A stretch of DNA of 64,000 nucleotides, from contig NC_060023.1 of the NCBI RefSeq assembly GCF_021134715.1, positions 9,982,001-10,046,000 of the forward strand, read 5' to 3'. Positions 51,886-62,718 of this stretch are shown here, in pieces. Each line of letters opens with the position of its first letter. Within the stretch, counting starts at the first letter, position 1. This DNA comes from Daphnia pulex (Eukaryota; Arthropoda; Branchiopoda; Diplostraca; Daphniidae). Under the pieces are notes generated by a model that did no database searches, was not told the DNA's origin, and saw only the letters and a program-made list of their open reading frames with translations. A program made the translations under genes and the position numbers.

Positions 51886-52147
51886 CCCGTTGGCTGCCAC
51901 GCCATACAACCCGTAGGTTGCTCTCTACTACTCTACGCGTCACGTCTGAAGGATCCATGACCAAGTGGGACTTGCCATTGCTGACAAGTCCGTGCTGACA
52001 AGGGGGGGACTAAGGTGCATTGCCTTTTGACAGGCTTGCCTTGCGGCAAATTTTGGGCTTGGCGACTCTCCGACCTCGCGGCTTGTAAGCCACGAGACCG
52101 AACAGCGCGGCCCGTGCAGGGGAGAAAAAGGTGTGGCAGCCAACGGG
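51886..52147 (+). mobile_element. piggyBac-type MITE, 262 bp (left-arm copy)
   Basis: Termini CCCGTTGGCTGCCACGCC and, inverted at the right end, CCCGTTGGCTGCCACACC (17 of 18). Flanks are CTAA on the left and TTAA on the right, a TTAA target with one change. CCC ends at TTAA sites are characteristic of piggyBac elements. The interior is GC-rich with no transposase. Mirror copy at 56223-56484. Confidence 0.8.
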
Positions 52148-52493
52148 TTAACTAACACAAACACAAACGCAATAATACCAACAATACGATGATCCACGTT
52201 GATGACGAGTCTAGGTGTCGGTCGCGATTCCACCGAGTTTCGTTCGCACCAGGAGCAGGGGCAACGTCCGACGGAGACCGTTGACGACTGTTAAAGATGA
52301 GAAAATCCTCTTCTCGACGTCTCCTCTGCATTACCTGAATAAAGACAAACAATTCTTATTAAGTGACATGTCAATAAAAGTTACATAATACAAATAGGAA
52401 CATTGATCATGTTTTTTAGCTCAAAGATTTAAAGATGCAATTTTTTACACTTAAAATCAAGCTTGCAATATTGAGAACTTTAAACAGAACAAA

Positions 52494-52869
52494 GCTCACT
52501 TGCTAGTCTAAAAAAAAAATCCGGAAGTAGACCGGAAGTAACCACAGCGCCTGAACCATTGAGCTGTCGTCAAATTAAACCACATATTCGTGATCTCCAT
52601 GAAATTTGGGGTCGATTAGGTGGGATTTAAACGAAATCCAAAATTTGGCCAAAATCGAGAATTTTCCTGAACTATAGTTCAGGAAAATTTTCGAAACCGG
52701 AAGTACGAAAACGTAAAAAAGATAACATGAACTTTACCACAAATTTTACGAGGATCACGAATATGTGGTTCTTTTGCTCCTCAGATGAATATTTACTGAA
52801 CTACTGACTGAAATGAGCAAACCGGAAGTAGAAAAAAAAAACTCATTATCAAAAATCTAACAAGTGAGC
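52494..52869 (+). mobile_element. Foldback MITE with nested palindromes, 376 bp (left-arm copy)
   Basis: Ends GCTCACTTGCTAG and CTAACAAGTGAGC form inverted repeats. Inside, CCGGAAGTAG/CCGGAAGTA motifs and CCACATATTCGTGATC recur in opposite orientation. The middle holds a perfect 28-bp palindrome at 52661-52688 (half ATTTTCCTGAACTA). No clear target duplication, so superfamily is not assigned. Mirror copy at about 55501-55876. Confidence 0.75.
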
Positions 52870-53906
52870 ATTGTTGGAGGTCTAGTTATCGTCAGTTTCC
52901 ACTAAAAAATTTCCACACAACAGCTGCCGATAAATGTTTAAAGAGATTTTCAAAGTAACTGAAACTGACTGTTTTGGCAGCTGAAAATTATCGAAAAGCC
53001 ATCTAGCGTTAGAAAAAAGAAACGTCTAAATAACACACTAACACTTCTTTTACGCGCAAGAGGGGCCTGATTTTGGAATTACTACACAGACAGAGAGTTT
53101 TACGCAAAAAGATAACTAGTAGATAATCTACGAAAATAATTCAATTGTCCGGTACCTGGCCATAATCCCGTGGTGAGTGACTGCACACTGCAGGTGTGTA
53201 ACAGCGGACGGAAGCGATCACTGAAGTGATCCAGAAACTCGCCAAGTCGCCAGTGAAGTAAAACCAATTGTGTTTAGAAGCAGTGAAACTAGATGAGCGT
53301 GCGTCGCGAAGATAAGGATGGAGAAGAACGTTGATGGAAATCCCTCTTCCGTCATGGTCAGCATTGGCTCAAGAATCTCCGTGCCAGGACCACACGATTC
53401 CATAAAGAAACTGCGTGCTCTGTAAAATAAAATGTTTTACATTAATAAAAATATAACAAAGAATAAAGCATTTCAATCTTTACCTATTTTAAGAAGCACA
53501 CTGATTGTTCATGATGAAAAAACTGTGAAAATGGAATTCACTGCAACCAACAGCATTACTCCACATGTTGAGATCAATTTCCTCATGCACAGGTTCATGA
53601 AGTATTGCAGTAGCATGGTGATAGGTGGTTCACTTCACACTCTTCATGTCACTGAAACTTTAAGTTAAGTGGGAATGGGACAAGGAATTTCTCTACGTTA
53701 TTTACAAATTTACACAAATTTACCTATGAGAAATAAAACTGTACCTATGTCTTAGCTGGGTTGCCTTCTAATCAGAAGTAAAAACAGCCATGACAACAAA
53801 CATGCTGTTGCAGGGTACACCACCAAAATTGCGAGATTCAAAAAAGATCCTATGGTTCAAGAATACCTATGTTACATGAAAATCTGAATTGTAATGGTCT
53901 GGTAGT
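52870..53906 (+). other. Inner part of left arm, unrecognised ORFs
   Basis: Two modest ORFs: 53218-53403 minus (ESCGPGTEILEPMLTMTEEG) and 53432-53668 plus (FTATNSITPHVEINFLMHRF). On the minus strand the first is preceded by a TTTTACAG acceptor-like site near 53420. They may be remains of a transposon gene or of a host gene; the family is not recognised. Mirrored at 54701-55151. Confidence 0.35.
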
Positions 53907-54029
53907 ATGCATCTAGAATTTGGGGAAATAAGTTGGTACAGTATAAAAATAAGGAATAAACTATGCCAAGATAAACCTACATAAGTTACGAAGTTCAATT
54001 TAGTATATGAAATCACAGGAAGCACAGGA

Positions 54030-54157
54030 GCCTCGTTTCACGCTGTAACAACAACAAACGCGACACTAGCCCCATCGTGTTACCTACTTAGGATTCAAAA
54101 CCCATTACTAGATGTCGCTAGTGTCGCCTTTGTTGTTGTTACAGCGTGAAACGAGGC
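54030..54157. repeat. Hairpin at the palindrome axis: 40-bp inverted repeats
   Basis: 54030-54069 (GCCTCGTTTCACGCTGTAAC, then AACAACAAACGCGACACTAG) is the inverted repeat of 54118-54157 with one mismatch, around a 48-bp spacer. The flanking core (53907-54029 and 54158-54317) is also inverted but clearly more diverged than the outer arms. Confidence 0.85.
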
Positions 54158-54317
54158 GAAAAAGGCGAAACAAATTGTAGCTAATTAATACTTTAATATT
54201 CCTGTGATATCAAATACCAAATTGAACTTCTTATCTTATGTAGGTTAATCTTGAGTTTATCCTAGTTTCCTTATTTTTAAATTGTACCAACTTATTTCTC
54301 CAAATTCTAGATGCATA

Positions 54318-54463
54318 CTGTCAGTCATTCCAACAAGTTGACTTAGCGCTGAGTCAATTTCCATCCATTAGATCCTCATGCAGTCAAAAGCCTAAAACTC
54401 ATGTTTGAAGCACACATATAGTGGAATACAAATGTGCAGAGATAAGGTATTCCCCCATTACTG
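54318..54463 (+). repeat. 146-bp insertion present only in the right half
   Basis: In the left half GGTCTGGTAG runs directly into TATGCATCTAG. In the right half (inverted) 146 extra bases separate the same two sequences. It is either an insertion after the inversion formed or a deletion on the left. No gene or clear terminal repeats seen. Confidence 0.75.
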
Positions 54464-55500
54464 CTACCAGACCATTACAATTCAGATTTTCATGTAACAT
54501 AGGTATTCTTGAACCATAGGATCTTTTCTGAATCTCGCAATTTTGGTGGTGTACCCTGCAACAGCATGTTTGTTGTCATGGCTGTTTTTACTTCTGATTA
54601 GAAGGCAACCCAGCTAAGACATAGGTACAGTTTTATTTCTCATAGGTAAATTTGTGTAAATTTGTAAATAACGTAGAGAAATTCCTTGTCCCATTCCCAC
54701 TTAACTTAAAGTTTCAGTGACATGAAGAGTGTGAAGTGAACCACCTATCACCATGCTACTGCAATACTTCATGAACCTGTGCATGAGGAAATTGATCTCA
54801 ACATGTGGAGTAATGCTGTTGGTTGCAGTGAATTCCATTTTCACAGTTTTTTCATCATGAACAATCAGTGTGCTTCTTAAAATAGGTAAAGATTGAAATG
54901 CTTTATTCTTTGTTATATTTTTATTAATGTAAAACATTTTATTTTACAGAGCACGCAGTTTCTTTATGGAATCGTGTGGTCCTGGCACGGAGATTCTTGA
55001 GCCAATGCTGACCATGACGGAAGAGGGATTTCCATCAACGTTCTTCTCCATCCTTATCTTCGCGACGCACGCTCATCTAGTTTCACTGCTTCTAAACACA
55101 ATTGGTTTTACTTCACTGGCGACTTGGCGAGTTTCTGGATCACTTCAGTGATCGCTTCCGTCCGCTGTTACACACCTGCAGTGTGCAGTCACTCACCACG
55201 GGATTATGGCCAGGTACCGGACAATTGAATTATTTTCGTAGATTATCTACTAGTTATCTTTTTGCGTAAAACTCTCTGTCTGTGTAGTAATTCCAAAATC
55301 AGGCCCCTCTTGCGCGTAAAAGAAGTGTTAGTGTGTTATTTAGACGTTTCTTTTTTCTAACGCTAGATGGCTTTTCGATAATTTTCAGCTGCCAAAACAG
55401 TCAGTTTCAGTTACTTTGAAAATCTCTTTAAACATTTATCGGCAGCTGTTGTGTGGAAATTTTTTAGTGGAAACTGACGATAACTAGACCTCCAACAATG

Positions 55501-55876
55501 CTCACTTGTTAGATTTTTGATAATGAGTTTTTTTTTTCTACTTCCGGTTTGCTCATTTCAGTCAGTAGTTCAGTAAATATTCATCTGAGGAGCAAAAGAA
55601 CCACATATTCGTGATCCTCGTAAAATTTGTGGTAAAGTTCATGTTATCTTTTTTACGTTTTCGTACTTCCGGTTTCGAAAATTTTCCTGAACTATAGTTC
55701 AGGAAAATTCTCGATTTTGGCCAAATTTTGGATTTCGTTTAAATCCCACCTAATCGACCCCAAATTTCATGGAGATCACGAATATGTGGTTTAATTTGAC
55801 GACAGCTCAATGGTTCAGGCGCTGTGGTTACTTCCGGTCTACTTCCGGATTTTTTTTTTTAGACTAGCAAGTGAGC
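55501..55876 (-). mobile_element. Foldback MITE (right-arm copy)
   Basis: Mirror image of 52494-52869, same ends and central palindrome. Shared insertion site shows the element was present before the inverted duplication or its last homogenisation. Confidence 0.75.
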
Positions 55877-56222
55877 TTTGTTCTGTTTACAGTTCTCAAT
55901 ATTGCAAGCTTGATTTTAAGTGTAAAAAATTGCATCTTTAAATCTTTGAGCTAAAAAACATGATCAATGTTCCTATTTGTATTATGTAACTTTTATTGAC
56001 ATGTCACTTAATAAGAATTGTTTGTCTTTATTCAGGTAATGCAGAGGAGACGTCGAGAAGAGGATTTTCTCATCTTTAACAGTCGTCAACGGTCTCCGTC
56101 GGACGTTGCCCCTGCTCCTGGTGCGAACGAAACTCGGTGGAATCGCGACCGACACCTAGACTCGTCATCAACGTGGATCATCGTATTGTTGGTATTATTG
56201 CGTTTGTGTTTGTGTTAGTTAA

Positions 56223-56484
56223 CCCGTTGGCTGCCACACCTTTTTCTCCCCTGCACGGGCCGCGCTGTTCGGTCTCGTGGCTTACAAGCCGCGAGGTCGG
56301 AGAGTCGCCAAGCCCAAAATTTGCCGCAAGGCAAGCCTGTCAAAAGGCAATGCACCTTAGTCCCCCCCTTGTCAGCACGGACTTGTCAGCAATGGCAAGT
56401 CCCACTTGGTCATGGATCCTTCAGACGTGACGCGTAGAGTAGTAGAGAGCAACCTACGGGTTGTATGGCGTGGCAGCCAACGGG
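56223..56484 (-). mobile_element. piggyBac-type MITE (right-arm copy)
   Basis: Mirror image of 51886-52147, flanked by TTAA on the left and TTAG on the right, the complement of the CTAA/TTAA flanks in the other arm. Confidence 0.8.
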
Positions 56485-57024
56485 TTAGCTTAAGTGTATG
56501 TATGTATATATGTATGTGATTGTAAAATGCGGTGGAATTGTGGGTGGAGGTGGGACAACAAAGCAATTCCTTATTAAAGTTTTTGTTCATTGTGTCTAAG
56601 TACTTAAAATTGTCAAGTCTTACATTCTTGCACAAATGATATTACAAGTATCTTTTATCTCCAGATTACCTTTCAATAAAATACTACGAAGAGTCTAAGA
56701 ATCTTAAAATTACAGAGCTGTTAAATCATAAAATTTAGAACAAATGAACAACAGCAAGTTTCTCCTAACCTACCCTGAAAGTGAAATGGGTTCAAGTTCC
56801 AAAAGTGACTAGAGCATATCAATTCCAAATCTTCGACATCAAAATCAGATCGGAACACTTTTCAACGTCAAAAGGCTAGAAGGTGGCAAGAGAAGTCGTA
56901 CAATTTAATTACCCGCTTTAATACGTATATTTTCTAATTTAAGAACAACAACAATTACCAGCGACAAGTAACTATTATGATACGACAGAAAACCTATACA
57001 CAGATAAATAAAACAAATTTGGCT

Positions 57025-57779
57025 CTAATAGTTAGGAACCTCCCTGTAGTAAGTTGGAGAAGCGTAGGTCGTGGTGTAACGTTCAGATGACTTGACGGTG
57101 TAGTAACTGGAGGCAGAGTAACACTTCAGAGCTTCGGTGTAGTAGGTCGGAGCATCGTATGTAGTGGCATAGTACTCGGGTCCCTTCGTAGTGTACTGCT
57201 TCAGAGCTTCGGTGTAGTAGCAGGGTGTAGCGTAGGTTGTGGTGTAGTAAACTGGGGCTTCAGTGTAGTATTTCGGTTCAGCATAATACGAAGGGGCAGC
57301 GGTTGGTTAATTAAGGATACGTAATACTTGGCCACCTCAGTTAGAGATGTGTAGCTCGGGACAGAGTAGTACTTTGGCACTTTTGTGTAGATTTCGACCG
57401 TTGGTGGTGTGATAAGCTAGAGCCTCGGTGCAGTAGTTAAGAGCAGAGTAGTATTTGGTAGCCTCGGTGTAGTAAGCTGGCGCTGCATACGTAGTTGTGT
57501 AATACTCCGGTGACTTGGTGAAAGAGCTCGGGGTAGAATAATACTTCGGGGCTTCTGCGTAGTAACTCGAGAAAGCTTATGTTTTTGTATAACAATCTGG
57601 AACATTGGTGGTGTAGTACATGGAGGCCTCAGTGTAGTAACTGGTCATTCCGTATGTTGTCGTGCAGTCAGACGCCGGCGTTGTGGTTTGATACCCGCCA
57701 TACCCAGGAGACATCGGCACACCAGCTGTCAATCCAGCCATCAACGATTCAACACCCAACAGCAGCACGCCATAGATAA
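57025..57779 (-). pseudogene. YYT-family unit 5, inverted copy
   Basis: Mirror of 50591-51345 with the same premature stop after ...CYTKT and the same degraded repeat array, so the damage predates duplication or was copied by conversion. Confidence 0.6.
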
Positions 57780-57926
57780 CTAAACAATAAAAATAATTTT
57801 AACATTTATATGCAATAATAACTACCATATTAAAAATAATAAGTACAGTTGATACACATCTCAATGAAAAAAAAATTCATATTTACCAATGATTAAAGCT
57901 GGCGCGGCATTTGTAGTTGTGTAACA

Positions 57927-58350
57927 CTATGGTTCCTTGGTGGTGTAGTACTTGGGGGCCTCGGTGTAATAACTGGTCGTGTCGTATGTTGATGTTCCAT
58001 AGTAAGACGGCGGCGTCGTGCTTTGGTGTCCGCCATTCCCAGGAGAAATCAGTACACCAGTGGTCGACCCAGCCATCAACGAAACGACACCCAACAGCAG
58101 CACGACATAATAGTATACGAAACAATAATTAAATTGAAACATATGCAATAATAACTGGCATATTAAAAAATACAACACGTTGAGCTGATCCACACCTCCA
58201 CAAAAAAAAAAAAAAATTATTTACCAATGATTGCAAAACTGGTGGTACGACGAAGAATGCAGTTGGTGACGACTACTGCACTATTAGTTGTTGCCATGCC
58301 GGTGATAACCATTCGACAGATATCTATCGCCTTCTCTCCTTTTATACGAC
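57927..58350 (-). pseudogene. YYT-family unit 4, inverted copy
   Basis: Mirror of 50020-50443. Main-exon frame ends TEAPKYYTTKEP at 57927. The same altered start/donor (ATTGGTAAAT) is present near 58224. One visible difference from the left copy is Asn for Tyr in an upstream, probably intronic, frame. Confidence 0.6.
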
Positions 58351-58404
58351 TAGACAATAAATAATTTGGATATTCATTAGTTCGCATTTTAAATTCCATG
58401 TAAC

Positions 58405-59090
58405 AGAATATTTACCCATGATATGTAGTGGTGTAGTAAATAGGGGCCTCGGTGTAGTACTCGACCCTTTAATGGCGTACCTCGGGGAAGAATAGTACTT
58501 CGGGGATTTGGTGTAGTAGCTCGGGCAGCGAAGTTGTGGTGTAATAATCTGGAGACTTGGTGGTGAAGTACTTGGGGGCCTCGGTGTAGTAACGTGCGGC
58601 GTTGCGGTTTCATAACCACCATACCCAAAAGACATCAGTACACCAGTGGTTGACCGAGCCAATACGACACCCAACATCAGCACGACGACGATAGCAGCAG
58701 CAGCACGATATTTTACTAGACAATTAATGAATTTAAACATTAGCATTCAATAAAAACTGGCATGTTAACAAACAGGAAAAAAAATGTAGAGTTGATACAC
58801 AACTCTATATATAAATATTTGACCATAATTGAGGACAGTAAAGCGACGAAGAAGGCAGTTCCTGACATATTGTGCACTGCAGTTGCTGTTGCCGTGTCGG
58901 AGATACTCGCTCAACTGATTTCTGTACCCGTTTCTCTCTCCTTTTATACAACTTTTTCTCACCCTGATCCACCTCTTGAGCCTTGCGGCTATTGTACCTT
59001 TTTGATAATGATGGAAAACGTCCGGTTCTCACCTAACCTCTACACCACCGCATGCCAGTTTTACGAAACATTTCTTGTGAACTACAAGCG
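58405..59090 (-). pseudogene. YYT-family unit 3 and promoter module, inverted copy
   Basis: Mirror of 49297-49958. Signal peptide VKYRAAAAIVVVLMLGVVLARS again, followed by a frame-shifted repeat region. It differs from the left copy by small indels upstream of the main exon and by single changes such as Pro for Leu in RGPQVL. Confidence 0.55.
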
Positions 59091-59184
59091 TGAACAACGA
59101 ATTTTTCGATTGTAACTGACAAAAACAAATAAAAAGAATTGATTCACATTTCACAACTCCATGTAGAAAAAAGAATATTTACCC

Positions 59185-59545
59185 ATGAAAGCAAACTGGT
59201 GGTACGACGAAGAATGCAGTTGGTAACGAATAGTGCACCGCAGTTATTGCCATGTCGGAGATGATCACCTGTTGTCTCCTTTAATACGACTAGACAATAA
59301 ATAATTTAAACATTAATATTAAATAATTGGCATGTTAGAAATAGAAAAAAATGGCATACATTACATACATACACTACAAGACTCCATGAAAAAAAAAAAA
59401 GGAATATTTACCCATAACCAATTAACCATAACCCATAACTGACGAAAAATGCAGGTTGTGACAAATAATTCACTACAGATGTTACCGTGTCGGAGATGCT
59501 CCATCGACTGATTTCTTTCGTCTCTTCTCTCTCCTTTTATACGAC
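59185..59545 (-). other. Two YYT leader exons, inverted copies
   Basis: Mirror of 48838-49197. ATGG-GTAAAT junctions are seen on the minus strand near 59187 and 59415, and the TATA box at 59533-59545. Confidence 0.55.
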
Positions 59546-59690
59546 TTTTTCTAACCCTGTCCTCTTAACTCAAGCCTTGCGGCAATTCTACCTACTTGAT
59601 AATGATGTCACACGTGTCATTCTAACCCAACCTCTACACCGTCGCATGACACGTTTACGTTTTGTTCCCTATGACCTTCAACCAAATTCA
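59546..59690 (-). promoter_or_regulatory. YYT-family upstream module beyond the right arm
   Basis: On the minus strand: GTGTCATGCGACGGTGTAGA, GGTTGGGTTAGAATGACACG, ACATCATTATCAA, TTGCCGCAAGGCTTGAG, then TTAGAAAAAGTCGTATAAAA. It resembles the module at 47343-47485 more than any sequence at the mirror position on the left. Confidence 0.6.
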
Positions 59691-61593
59691 TAGGAAATGG
59701 TACTGGTTGATTATTTTATTCAAATATACAGATCAAAGTATTTTTCGCCTTTTTCTCTTTTTCTTTCTTCTTTTCCTTAATTACCTCTCTTTTGAACAAA
59801 GAGAAGAATGGAAAGAAAAAGAGAAAAAGTCGAAATATTGGGGGTACGGTAGGTACCGTAGTATCCCTTCCGTCAAATTAAAAATAAAGCAGAGAGTACC
59901 ACGTCATTACTGCATTCAACATAAGTATGGGCGAGTTATCCTTGGTTATCCTGTATAGTTCACAAAAATACACAAATTTAAATGCATTTGACATAATCTC
60001 CAACATGAAAAGATATGTTGTTATGGTATAACTTTACCCCGTCTTTTTGGAAATCAAGCAATATTTGGCAAATTCTCTTCACAGGTTTTTAGTGAAACCA
60101 TTTGGGGCACAGGCAGGGATGAAAACAGGTTTACCAAACCAACTGATGTTCCACACTGCCCTGAAAGCAAGAGAATCAAATAGAATAACAATTATAATCA
60201 TAGAAACATGAATAATACTAATAAAGGGGTTAAATTTGACCCATTATTACCTGTCAGGATGACTAGTTTAACATGAGAATATTATATTGTGCATGATATG
60301 ATTGAAATCCCTGTCCAGAATATAAAATTTTTAAAACCATGCACTCGTTAATACAAATAATAAGCATATATTTCATACTCAACTTTCCAACCAATTTTGC
60401 TGCCCTCTTTACAAGTTGTACCAGCTCACACTAACAAGAGCACTTATTATTAAGGTGCAAAAGTGAGCATAATGCTTCTTATTGATAAACAAATGTTTGG
60501 ACATTAAGCAAGACTTCAAAACTCTTGCAATTTTGATGTAGTGTTTAAGGCAAAAGGCTCTCAAAATTACAGAGATAACTACAACGCCATCACACCAAAA
60601 ACTATACTATCAGAACCATATTTCAACTAAAACTGGATTGCTGTCAAATTTCAGCTCGAGTCAGCACCAATCAATTCAGTAGGCTACATTAAGTTAATTT
60701 AACTTTCCCGATAATTTCCAACACAATTAAAGACTTTGACCATTCATCAGGTTATTTTTCTTCATTACTGCAGAGGCAACTTCCAGCTGTACTTATTAGG
60801 CAAAATAATGTCCCATACTTCACTTCTTGTAGTACCTATGTGCACGTGATCTGAGAAACCTGCGTAATTTATTGTTTTCTAACAAGGACTGGGCAATCGA
60901 GAAATCAAAGAAAGCTCTGCGTTAATGAATTTTTTTGACAAATGCCAAGTAAAATTAAAGAATTCAATAGCTGAAACTTTTATACTAAAATGGCCGCTGC
61001 TGATGTTGTTACTTATGCACTGCAGACGAATTTTCATGAGAACTAGGATGCTGTGTTTCCAATTCAATTTATGAAGAAGATCGACGCCGGTGAAATAAAT
61101 ATAAAATATCGCAATCCCATACAAATTTAAAAACTATAATCCACAATGTACAATGGCACTAGCATGAGAAAGGACTGCTGCAAAAAACAACTAAATTCAT
61201 GATACAATTTTTTAATGCGATGAAAATTGAAATAAATCAGGTACCTTCTTTGAAAACAACTTGACGATCGACCAAACTGGTAACTAGGGGTCGGTTACCA
61301 GAGAGCTTGAGGGGGACCAAGGCTTGATGTTATTTCGTTACTACCCATCCTATACACAAACTTACTGTTGTGGCAGTGACGCCCGGCCATCAACTGCTCG
61401 ATATAATTTTGAGCTGCATGGGCAAAGCGGGCAAAGTTTCAAGTCAAACGAGCAACGCCTACTGCATACCGACCGTGCAATCTTTCCTAGGTAAACCCAA
61501 CGACCTCGTCAAGTATATCAGATTGATTGCATAGATCCAAGACACGCACAGCCGGTGGGGTAGGGACCCGCCGGGTTTTGAAATTTCTTCACA
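59691..61593 (+). other. Intergenic between the palindrome and DNAL1
   Basis: AT-rich, no ORF with a recognisable domain and no repeat that I could match elsewhere in the window. The promoter of the dynein light chain gene should lie at the right end. Confidence 0.4.
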
Positions 61594-62718
61594 ATGTGGA
61601 ACGCCATGTCGATGAAAGAAGCCGTGAAACAATGGGAGATCCACCACCAGCAAAAGATTACCTCGGCCGTCGAGATCAAATTGACAGGCATCTGCCCGTC
61701 TCTCGACAAAATGGACACCGTCATGCTCTCCTTTATTGCTTGCGAGTAAGTTTTTTAATTATTTGAATTAAGTGGAATCGATTTTTTGTTTAAATCTTTA
61801 CGTAATACAAAATTACATTTTAATTGAATTAGGAAACTCTCTTTATCGTCCAATAATATCGAACGTATCGCCAATCTGGGCAGTATGAAACATTTGAAAA
61901 TTCTATCTTTGGGCAGAAACAGCATTAAATCCATTGCTGGCATAGTAATTATGATTTAATTAACAGGAAAAATTTAGAAAAGTATACACAATCAACAAAT
62001 CTGGTTTCTTTAGGAAGTTGTTAGCGAGACGCTGGAAGAATTGTGGATCAGCTACAACCAAATCGAGAAGCTGAAAGGAATCGGAATGATGAAAAAGTTG
62101 CGCATTTTGACCATGTCCAATAATTTGGTTCGCGAATGGGTCGAGTTCATGAGACTGGCCGAGATGCCCAATCTCAAAGAACTTGTGTTTGTCGGTAGGC
62201 CGGCCTACCAATTCTTAATTATGCCAATCACTCGAGAGCTAACACAGAGTGATTAAAACTATTTGACAGGTAATCCGCTGGAAGAGCGATGCACCAGCGA
62301 AGGCGTTTGGCGCTCGGAAGTGGTGAGACGATTGCCCAATTTGGCCAAACTTGACGGCCAGCAATGCATGGAAACGGAAGTGAATTTGTCCGACGCTCAA
62401 ACGGAATTGCAGCAGAATTCTAGCGAAGAAGAAGAGGCCGACACCAGCAAATTCAAAGTTAAAAGTGACGAAGAGGAGGAAGAAGAAGAAGAAGAGGAGG
62501 AAGAAGAGGAAGAAGAAGAAGAAGGAAAAGAAGAAAAAGAGGGAAATCAAGAAGAAGAGGATGAAGAAGAAGAAGAGGAAGAAGAGGAAGAAAAAGACGA
62601 TTCAAATGATAAAGACTGCAGCGGCGAGTCTGAAGTTGAAATGAGCGTGACAACGGGTCCAGTCACGCACTCCCTTGAACCGGTGACGGAGGAAATCGGT
62701 CTGAAAGAAGAGCAGTAG
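61594..62718 (+). CDS. DNAL1: Axonemal dynein light chain 1 homologue with acidic tail (297 aa)
   Basis: Four exons: 61594-61745, 61833-61944, 62014-62194, 62270-62718 (894 nt). The first 190 residues follow DNAL1: [88 protein letters not shown] and LPNLAKLDG. This is a leucine-rich-repeat light chain that binds the gamma outer-arm dynein heavy chain. Human DNAL1 is 190 aa. Here about 100 extra residues follow, mostly Glu (62460-62610), ending [19 protein letters not shown] stop (TGA 61579) precedes the start. A second in-frame ATG is at 61606. Confidence 0.93.

Larger units (their letters stand above)
48838..53906 (+). repeat. Left arm of giant inverted repeat
   Basis: Reverse complement of about 54464-59545. 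Positions pair as x and about 108370 minus x. The arms differ only at scattered sites, for example Tyr versus Asn near 50192/58180 and small indels. The arm contains YYT units 3-5, a piggyBac-type MITE, a foldback MITE and unrecognised ORFs, all mirrored on the right. The outer edge is at GTCGTATAAAAGG. Confidence 0.9.
54464..59545 (-). repeat. Right arm of giant inverted repeat
   Basis: Inverted counterpart of 48838-53906. Beyond its outer edge (GTCGTATAAAAGG on the minus strand) it continues into an upstream promoter module (59541-59690), whereas the left arm abuts the end of YYT unit 2. Confidence 0.9.

Noticed and set aside
53218-53668. Two arm ORFs as a transposase gene
   Set aside because: No catalytic or DNA-binding motif recognised, and they lie on opposite strands.
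48838-59545. Palindrome as a missed-adapter or chimeric-read artefact
   Set aside because: The arms carry single-base and indel differences, a 146-bp length difference and different outer flanks, so it is not an exact fold-back. It is not fully excluded without reads.
62239-62653. Phe/Leu-rich minus-strand ORFs
   Set aside because: Antisense shadows of the DNAL1 glutamate tract.
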